From the NCBI GenBank assembly GCA_001969505.1, contig LSSK01000776.1, positions 1 to 14,372 on the forward strand: a stretch of 14,372 nucleotides of DNA, given 5' to 3'. Below, piece by piece: positions 1-7,122 of this stretch. Made by a program: the position numbers and the translations under genes. The notes below the pieces were generated by a model. The model worked only from the letters and a program-made list of their open reading frames with translations. It was not told the DNA's origin and ran no database searches. The DNA comes from Zancudomyces culisetae. Its lineage: Eukaryota > Kickxellomycota > Harpellomycetes > Harpellales > Legeriomycetaceae. Every line of letters starts with the position of its first letter. Position 1 is the first letter of the stretch.

Positions 1-75
1 CAAGTAATTTTTCATTTTCCAATATAATACCTAAATAAAATAAAAAAATCAAAATATGCACAGGTTGTCGCAGAG

Positions 76-3000
76 TTATACAAGAATCATATTGTAATAC
101 GAGCTTTCGCCTTCCTTATTCTCCTTTGGAGTCCAATCAGCAACCTTTAGCATTTTGATGAACTGGTCAATATTGGGCTTTTCTTCTTCTGTAAGTCCAT
201 TTTTCAGGCAGAACCTTGAGTAGCACGAGTATACATCAGACATGGTTACTACCGAATAGGGCTTGGAATCTACACACTTGTCTAAAAATGCCTCAAAATT
301 TTGCGCTACTTTTTGCGTTATAGTCAAATCAATCATAAAATCTTGATATACCGGCGAGTTGAGGCTGCTTGACTGCTTGAGCTGTGAGCTGAAGGCAGTC
401 GAATTCCTGTTGTTTAGGTGCTGGTTAAATACTGGAGCATTATGTGGTGCGTGGATACCTCTATTACCTCCTATGGGCGCAAAGTCAGAGTTTTGACCAA
501 ACCCGTGAGTAACTCTAGACATTCTGTTAGGGTTGGCATTCATAGGAAATTCCTCTGAAAACTGTTGGTTTTGTATCCCATAGCCTGCATTGATATTTCC
601 AATAGAAGCATTCAGGGTTTGATCGCTTGGTTGATTTCCATTAAAAACAAGGGAAGAACGGTTAAGTCGATTGTTTGGGTAGCCCATTCCAGCTGAAGAC
701 ATAATCGACATGCGATTAGCACCATCATAACCCCCTAACTTCCCCCCGACTGTAGATCCTCTAAATCCAGGTCCTCCCATACTTTGGATTCCGCTAACTG
801 GTCTCCCTCCGTTGGCGTGTATTCCAAACGACTGTGGTAGATTTGTAAATGAATTTGAAGGTCCATAGATGTTACTTCGCGGTCTAAAACCTTCATAACT
901 ACCACCAGACACACCCATTTCATCTATTGCGTTGTGATTTGTATGGTATCCGAGCACCGAACGCGAGTGGCCTATCCCTGAATTTTGCACAAAGGCCGAA
1001 AGATTTGCAACGCTTCCACCAAACGCACTGTTGACATTCATCGAAAGAGGCCTTCCTCCATTCATCACCGACCCACCTAAATTTTCGTTCATTGCATGTG
1101 GACTTTCGTGGAAGTACATTGAAGTAGCAGGCCTTGGACCGAGTGTTTGGTTAGCATATCCGCCAACAACAGACATTGTATCGTCGTTTTGATTAAATGT
1201 ACTGGAAGACATTCCAAGCCTAGAACTCTTTCCAGAAACGGTGCCATATGTTTCGCCCATCTTCTTTATTTGCCTTCCTCTCATTAAACTACCCGAATCC
1301 CTATATTTTTGATCGCTTTTTAGCTGTTCCCTATTTGCTATCGCCGCTACAAGACCTGCAGGGTTTTGCATTGTGTCAGTTTTCTTTTGAACTGATATTA
1401 GCGGTCCGCCCATATCCTCGTCAGGAACAGGAAATCCTAATACATTCTCGGTCTTTGGTACGTATGAGGCTGCTAAACCAAGTAAACCGCCAGGGTAGCT
1501 GTTATTTAGCATGGCTATGTCTTGGGATTGGTGATGCATCATCCCATCATACCCGACGTTCATATCCCCATACGCTGGGTCGTACCCACCATTGATGGGA
1601 TACATGTTTGAGTTCATTTGGCCGCCCATTTCAACAGGATTCATCGGATTTGGGTTTCCATAACCGTTTCCTGAGTACATTTGCTGTGGATCGTTCATAG
1701 CCTGCATACCAGCAATATTTGCCATACTTTGATCAAACCCATTAATACCAACCATACTGTTAGTGTTGACACCACCATAGCCTGCTTGACTTTGTCCTGA
1801 AATATCCATACCGTTCATAATCATGCTATTTGTATTTATTTGGTTCATTGCCATATTTCCTTGACCAAACTGACCTGGGTTTGTATATACTGGATTATTG
1901 CAATTATTTAAAGCAGATTGGTTTGAGTTGTATCCATTGTTGTTGTAAGGAATGCTCAGGTCGTCGTTATCTAAAATAAGATCAGCATTGGCTGTTATCG
2001 CATCCAAGTTATCATATGTAAACTGCGTTAAATCGTTTTGTTTAGCTTTTTTCCCATCACTCTTTCCAAAAGTGTTTGTTAACACTGTAGATAGAGGTAC
2101 ATCCGGTTCTGAATCCGAGTCATCCTTGTTGCCAGAATGTATGTTGGTTACAGGTTTGATTATTGTAGCACTACCATCCACCTGTTTTTTAAGACCATTT
2201 TCAGTAGATGGCTTGTCTCCAAGATTCATTACGCTAACCTTGTTCATCATACTTTCAATGTTTAATGTGTCACTCGCTTCAAAATTAGGAAAGATGTCCA
2301 CCATGCTCTGAAGCCCAAGTTTGTTTGTGTCTTGTTCGGGTATTTTGAAATCTCTTTGCTCGAAGGGTGGATTGTTTTCTATGGGTTTACTTTGAAATAC
2401 CTCTACAGGCTTCTGATCAAAGAAATTATGAACATCGTCTTGTGATGGTTGCGTAGGCCTACTCTTTTTTCTAGAAAAGAAAAACCCTAACTTTCCTGAG
2501 GTTAGCTTATGCCTAATGGTTTTGTTTCTATTGTCGTACAGAGACTGTTCCATTCTTAGTTGAGAGTTTTCACCTACGGGTGTATGGAATTTTGAAAGTT
2601 GCTCCTTTAGACCGTTTAATTGCCTACTATTAGTTCCTACTGGCACAACCAATTCACCATTTACCAGACTGCAAGCTATACTTCGAATCTTTTTTCGTGC
2701 ATTCTCCTGCTCCATTACCTCAATATAGTGCCCTTTGAAGTATTCAATATCAATCAGATTCTCTTTCCCAATGATATTAACGTTTGGTGCAAATATTTGA
2801 GGAAACCCATACAAATTATATATTCGAACCAGTCTAAGAAATGTGTTGAACATTTCTTCAGAGTTGTCGAACAAAATCAACAGTGAGTCACATGTCTCCT
2901 CTTTTTTGTTTTTTTCCTCAGATCTATCAACAAAACGTCCCTCCACTTTCAACATAGGGTGATTTGCGCTGTTAACTGTAGATTTATCTGAAAAAATGGC

Positions 3001-3741
3001 ATAAATGTTGTCCAGAGCTTCTACATCAAAAATTGTACTAGACAGATTTTTTTTCTTTTTGGCGTTTTTGTCAACACGTCTCCAGAACTTTAGCTCCCAT
3101 TTGTTTTGAAGTCCAATGATACCTATCTCCAGTTCCGTTTCTTTCCATTCGCATTTGTTTCCAAGCCTGGCCTTAACAGTGTATTTGATATCAACATATT
3201 TGCCGCTCAACAGATTTGGGTACTTTTCTTTTATAACACCAAGGGTATAGTTTTCGTAAATACATCCCAACTGAAAAGTTGATAGCCGAATTGCTAATAC
3301 CCAGTCATGCATTCCAGCTTCGCTTCCTGTATATATGTGGTATTCAGCACTTCCACCCGTTTGCAACTTTACTAGACCATCCCTCTTTTTTAGCCTTCCG
3401 ATTTCAGAGCACACAGCTTCTGAGATGTTTATCTCTTCTGCAATGGGAACAACACTCTTGACCATGTTTACAATCTCGTTCACTTGGTCATAGCTGACAT
3501 CTCTTTTTGTTTTGAGTAAGGGCTTTATTTTATTACTGTATCTACTCAACAAGGGGTTTTCAAAGTTCCAATACAGTATTTTTAGACCAACAACCTCTGC
3601 ATAACAGTGGATCCATTTCTTTTTACTGACTTCCTTCCCATCCTCTTCTCGTTCTTTCTTGATGCTTATTAAGCCATCAACATAACTTTTTGTTTGAAAA
3701 GAATCAAACATAAGCTTAACTGCGTTTCCTCCTACCGTCAT
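76..3741 (-). CDS. Skg3/Caf120-like PH-domain protein with prion-like tail
   Basis: One uninterrupted 1221-residue frame. Residues about 18-156 read as a pleckstrin-homology domain: KSYVDG at the start, KKWIHCYAEV in the core, and a final helix HDWVLAIRLSTF. A second PH-like or linker part follows to about residue 318, ending FLRLVRIYNLYGFPQIF. This order and wording match the fungal Skg3/Caf120 family, whose yeast members associate with the CCR4-NOT complex or sit at the bud neck and cell surface. From about 390 to 1130 the chain is low complexity, very rich in Asn, Gly, Met, Ser and Gln, and presumably disordered. A compact hydrophobic domain returns at about 1140-1221. The start is the first ATG after an A-rich leader; the family's PH core begins within 20 residues of it. 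Family assignment is good. The molecular role is inferred from the family only. Confidence 0.8.
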   Translation of the reverse strand: MTVGGNAVKLMFDSFQTKSYVDGLISIKKEREEDGKEVSKKKWIHCYAEVVGLKILYWNFENPLLSRYSNKIKPLLKTKRDVSYDQVNEIVNMVKSVVPIAEEINISEAVCSEIGRLKKRDGLVKLQTGGSAEYHIYTGSEAGMHDWVLAIRLSTFQLGCIYENYTLGVIKEKYPNLLSGKYVDIKYTVKARLGNKCEWKETELEIGIIGLQNKWELKFWRRVDKNAKKKKNLSSTIFDVEALDNIYAIFSDKSTVNSANHPMLKVEGRFVDRSEEKNKKEETCDSLLILFDNSEEMFNTFLRLVRIYNLYGFPQIFAPNVNIIGKENLIDIEYFKGHYIEVMEQENARKKIRSIACSLVNGELVVPVGTNSRQLNGLKEQLSKFHTPVGENSQLRMEQSLYDNRNKTIRHKLTSGKLGFFFSRKKSRPTQPSQDDVHNFFDQKPVEVFQSKPIENNPPFEQRDFKIPEQDTNKLGLQSMVDIFPNFEASDTLNIESMMNKVSVMNLGDKPSTENGLKKQVDGSATIIKPVTNIHSGNKDDSDSEPDVPLSTVLTNTFGKSDGKKAKQNDLTQFTYDNLDAITANADLILDNDDLSIPYNNNGYNSNQSALNNCNNPVYTNPGQFGQGNMAMNQINTNSMIMNGMDISGQSQAGYGGVNTNSMVGINGFDQSMANIAGMQAMNDPQQMYSGNGYGNPNPMNPVEMGGQMNSNMYPINGGYDPAYGDMNVGYDGMMHHQSQDIAMLNNSYPGGLLGLAASYVPKTENVLGFPVPDEDMGGPLISVQKKTDTMQNPAGLVAAIANREQLKSDQKYRDSGSLMRGRQIKKMGETYGTVSGKSSRLGMSSSTFNQNDDTMSVVGGYANQTLGPRPATSMYFHESPHAMNENLGGSVMNGGRPLSMNVNSAFGGSVANLSAFVQNSGIGHSRSVLGYHTNHNAIDEMGVSGGSYEGFRPRSNIYGPSNSFTNLPQSFGIHANGGRPVSGIQSMGGPGFRGSTVGGKLGGYDGANRMSIMSSAGMGYPNNRLNRSSLVFNGNQPSDQTLNASIGNINAGYGIQNQQFSEEFPMNANPNRMSRVTHGFGQNSDFAPIGGNRGIHAPHNAPVFNQHLNNRNSTAFSSQLKQSSSLNSPVYQDFMIDLTITQKVAQNFEAFLDKCVDSKPYSVVTMSDVYSCYSRFCLKNGLTEEEKPNIDQFIKMLKVADWTPKENKEGESSYYNMILV

Positions 3742-3796
3742 TTTATTTTTTTTGTTTTTTTCCCTTTCCTTATTATTTATTCTTCTCGCTCTTTGG

Positions 3797-3923
3797 CTAT
3801 GTAAATAGTATAATAAAACGGCTTATTATAATAATTAGCGTTTTGTATTAAAGCTTCAGCACCAACTAGTTTTTGTAGGAGGTATAACACATAAATAAGC
3901 ATATGTAACCAATTTCTACTTAC
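3797..3923 (-). other. candidate 5'UTR intron of the Skg3/Caf120-like gene
   Basis: On the minus strand a perfect GTAAGT donor follows GCGTGAG (donor G at 3923). A pyrimidine-leaning stretch ending CATAG has its last base at 3797. The 127-nt length fits the other introns of the window (98-195 nt). The acceptor lies 55 nt before the ATG at 3741. Joining the upstream open frame starting ATG CAT ATT to the main frame does not keep phase, so a non-coding leader intron is the simplest reading. A weaker acceptor at AATAAG could give a short in-frame N-terminal extension. Confidence 0.45.
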
Positions 3924-4413
3924 CTCACGCTTTTCTGTACTTGACTCTGTCGTAATATGCAATAAAATTATCTATTACAATTTTATGTGTAGCAAAGTAG
4001 CAATATATCAATGAAAAGTATCTCGGTACCGCAAATACATTTGAATATTTTAATGTTTTTATTTCCTAATGCACTCCAACATTCAATGAACAAAGTAAAA
4101 ATATAAACACCATGTTTAAAGCGTAGATGCTTTTTATATCAGGAATGAAAAAAATGGCAAAAATGATTCATATCTCCGTTCAGGATGTCTGAAATATTTT
4201 GTTTTTTTTTCAGGTCCTCAGTGCAAGCTCTATAAAACACACTGTATTTGTTAGCAATTTGGTCTAGATGATTATTCAACAGAATACAATGCTATTTTTC
4301 GTTTTAAACAATTAAGTTCTGGGTTAACTAGTTCAATTTTAGTTGAACAACACCCTCTTTAATTCTTTAAATAGGGATACCTTTTTTTCGATTTATTATA
4401 ACCACTAAAAATC

Positions 4414-4963
4414 TCAGAATAGAATATGTATGCCCAACCAAAAAATAACTCCAAAAAAGAAAAAAACACGGTTATATACAGGTAGAACAATGACCACAAC
4501 AATAATAGATATTGCGCACTTCATTTTTAATAAGGCCGGACTACAAGTTTGAAATTCTTGTCTTGATTTGAAAATGAGAATACCAGCGCTTTTGAAAAAA
4601 AAACAAAAAAAAACATACACGTTCCTCTCACCTAAATCTATAAATGGAGTCTCGCCTTTTTTGTTACTGTCAAATATTATCGCTAAGTATGATACGGAAA
4701 AACAAGAATTCTTTTCCGCATAGTTCTAGGGTGAGTGACATTTTTACATCCTCTCCACTTATGAACATTATTCATAGAGCGTTTATCCACAAAAATGCTC
4801 CAGCTTTTTGGACCATTATTCCTTGAATGCTCACTTTCTGCTACATTTATATTATGTGTATCATACGCAACGAGATAACTGCCTTTTAGAAAAATGATAT
4901 TTTTAGCATTATTTGTGATATGAATTCCGTGTAACACCCAATTAATAACCAAGTTAACTTTCT
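4414..4963 (-). other. weak candidate spliced small-protein gene
   Basis: On the minus strand an open frame of about 93 codons begins directly after an acceptor-like TTGCAATTTAG (ending at 4964) and runs to a stop at 4683. A second open frame ends at 4414-4416. It finishes with two hydrophobic stretches (IIVVVIVL and FFFFGVIFWLGI) and is followed 17 nt later by AATAAA (4397-4392). A pyrimidine run ending CAAAAG precedes the second frame. None of this resembles a family I know, and frames of this size are expected by chance in sequence this AT-rich. It is listed only so that it can be tested. Confidence 0.12.
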
Positions 4964-5944
4964 AAATTGCAATAATAGTGTGTAAGTTAAAGCAGATTTA
5001 AATTTTCAATAAAAGTAAATGCAAGCAAATATAATATATAGACAAAAATACTTGGAATATCTGGTAGCTTTACTGATCAGCATGTTATTTTTCAGTACGT
5101 ACCCCATAAATCACAATCAATGATACCAACAGTTCTTTTACTATTACAGTTACTCACCACCTCACGCATTATAAACATTTATCTTGTCGCTTTTTTCCTA
5201 TTTATTGACTTTAGCTGCGTGTGGAGGTGTGGGCTTACCTGATATATTTTTGTGAGGAGTTCATTCTCAAAAAGGAATAGAAGCGAGCTATAGTTATGTA
5301 TATCGAATCAGTAATATTAGTGAGTATAAGATTTTATACGTTCAATTTCTGTGGATACCGGGTTTTTGCAACAATGTGACGGCTCATCATTTTTTATTGC
5401 TGATTAAAAATATTCCCTCTTAGTTTTACTTCAATGGACTAGATAATCACTTTTTTTTAAAAAAAACCCCCCACCACCATTAGTACAATCTTAAAAAGTT
5501 TACAAATCTATTAAGGAGTCACCCAGCAATAAAATTGTATTAAATGTGTTAAAGCTAAAGTATGCACATTAGTCGATAACGTGTTAAATATTGCATGATA
5601 TACTGTTTTAGCACAGCGTGACGAGTATACTAAAATCTCGCTCCAACAGTAAAAAGAACAGTAACTGCACTCAAAGCAAAGCACCTCTGAAATCTCTTAG
5701 TACTGAGCTTGTCATGACAACTTTTTTTTTTACCCCATTATCCTGCTGTTTTCCATTTTGTTCATGATTACAATAACAAAAACATCCTATAGCATTCTCG
5801 CTAATCGGGCTGTAAATAAAAATAAACATCAAGCAGGCTTTGGTTTTACCAGTCAAAAAAAATATCCTTAGCTTACAAAGTGAATAATACATAGCTTTGT
5901 TTCAAAGAAAGGGTACCTTGGAATAAGAAGAAATCAGTATCGAA

Positions 5945-7122
5945 ATGAATAACGTCTTGGAAAATCTGATAGACAGAGTCGTTTTAGATTCGGATAAAGC
6001 CAGAGAAGTGCTCAAACTGAGTGCTCAGATACACAGTCAAATAAGGGCAAAGCAAAATCGAATAAATAAAAAAGAACTTAGTGTTTTAATCGGCCCAATA
6101 TCTGTTTTACTAGCCTGCGAAAAGTAAATGAGAGATTTTCTCCTTGACTACCCTTTTTTATGAATTGTATTTATGCCCACTCTTGGATTAAAATACAAAA
6201 AAGAAACCAAATAAATGTAAAATTCTTGTTTCTATAGATGTAGGGCAAAACTTGATACAAAAACGCTGGTGAAACTTAGTGGGTATAAACAAGCGGTCTT
6301 TACAACAAATCTGGTTGCAGTGAGACAAACATTGGGATATGAAAAGAAGGTAGATTTCAAAGACCTGAGCATAAAGTATGGAATCGGAGTAGGAATGGAG
6401 GCCAGAATGGACAGTTATGTTCGCAACATAGTTGGCGAGTATAAGAGAAAGAAAGCCGTTGCTGAAGATTGTGCTTTAGAGGCAGCAGTGTTTTTATTGT
6501 TGGTAAATGGTGTAAAGAAGGTAAATTTAATATTCCAAAGCGTTTTAGCGTGATGCTGACTATAATGTGTATTTTTTGTGACTACGGGCTGTTAAAGGGG
6601 TATCATTCGGTAAATATCTATGGTTATATTTATACAATTAGAATGTTGTAAAGGTGCAGGATTTAGCAGAGCAAATCGAGGTTGGAGCAAACGAGATCAA
6701 CAAAGTCAAAAAAGAAGTACAAGCAAGTTTCAAGAAATTGATAGAAGAGGCAGTCGAAATGATAAAACAAGATCTCGAACACAACAGAAGTGGTGCCAGT
6801 GTAACTAGCACAGAAGCAAATGAGCGGAAGCGAAAGCTTGGGCAGATACAAGTACAAATAGCAAACAAGAAGGTTAAAAAAGTGGGATATGTGGAGTCTG
6901 GATTGGAAAAAATGGTATGGTTCAGAAACGGTTAGAAAGTACTAATACATAAACCATGTCTTTCAAAAAATATCAGATCAAATTACAGAGTATAGGGAGT
7001 CTATCTTTTAACACCAATATAATATGTATTTTACTTATTTATTTTAGGTTGACACGCATGGTTACAAAGAGACACAACAATATAAGAGTTTTATAGAATG
7101 GAAAGCAAAAATATTATGTTAG
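5945..7122 (+). CDS. ORC6: origin recognition complex subunit 6
   Basis: Exons 5945-6123, 6238-6520, 6642-6914 and 7048-7122 give about 269 residues (human ORC6 has 252). Introns are 114, 121 and 133 nt with donors GTAAAT, GTAAAT and GTATGG. Residues about 1-95 and 95-190 form the two TFIIB-like cyclin-box halves. The conserved wording spans the first junction: LLACEK, then CRAKLDTKTLVKLSGYKQAV. Basic patches (KRKL, KKVKK) follow. The last exon supplies YKSFIEWKAKIL, matching the metazoan Orc6 C-terminal motif that binds Orc3 (mutated in Meier-Gorlin syndrome). The protein helps load MCM helicases at replication origins in the nucleus. The intron-2 acceptor is uncertain: AGs ending at 6641, 6653 and 6659 all keep frame. 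The stop interlocks with that of CUL3. The identification does not depend on any single junction. Confidence 0.85.
7038..7043 (-). terminator. AATAAA poly(A) hexamer for CUL3 inside ORC6 intron 3
   Basis: Read on the minus strand, AATAAA occurs 76 nt past the CUL3 stop. On the plus strand the same bases are TTTATT in the pyrimidine tract of ORC6 intron 3, three bases before its terminal TAG acceptor (7045-7047). Its use is inferred. Confidence 0.4.

Larger units (their letters stand above)
3742..5944. promoter_or_regulatory. 2.2 kb divergent intergenic region
   Basis: This AT-rich stretch separates the minus-strand PH-protein gene from plus-strand ORC6 and must hold both promoters. It has many homopolymer runs, for example two runs of nine A separated by a C near 4596-4614, and a T8A8 palindrome followed by C6 at 5451-5472. 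I see no tRNA boxes, no snRNA I recognise and no convincing conserved protein. Several donor-like sites lie on the minus strand: GTAAGT at 3923, GTAAGC after CAG at 5239, and GTGAGT near 5155. They leave room for 5'UTR exons or an unrecognised spliced gene. Confidence 0.6.

Noticed and set aside
1248-2311. Plus-strand open frames of 115 and 119 codons within the PH-protein gene
   Set aside because: They lie antisense to a continuous 1221-codon frame with clear family features; composition and lack of motifs mark them as shadows.
5451-5472. T8A8 palindrome followed by C6
   Set aside because: Homopolymer runs are common throughout the spacers; nothing ties this one to a function or to a transposon end.
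5671-5892. 73-codon minus-strand frame just upstream of ORC6
   Set aside because: No recognisable family, no supporting splice context, and a length expected by chance in AT-rich DNA.
6638-6868. Minus-strand 76- and 64-codon frames opposite ORC6 exon 3
   Set aside because: The plus-strand exon is explained by ORC6; these frames show only the mirrored Lys/Glu composition.
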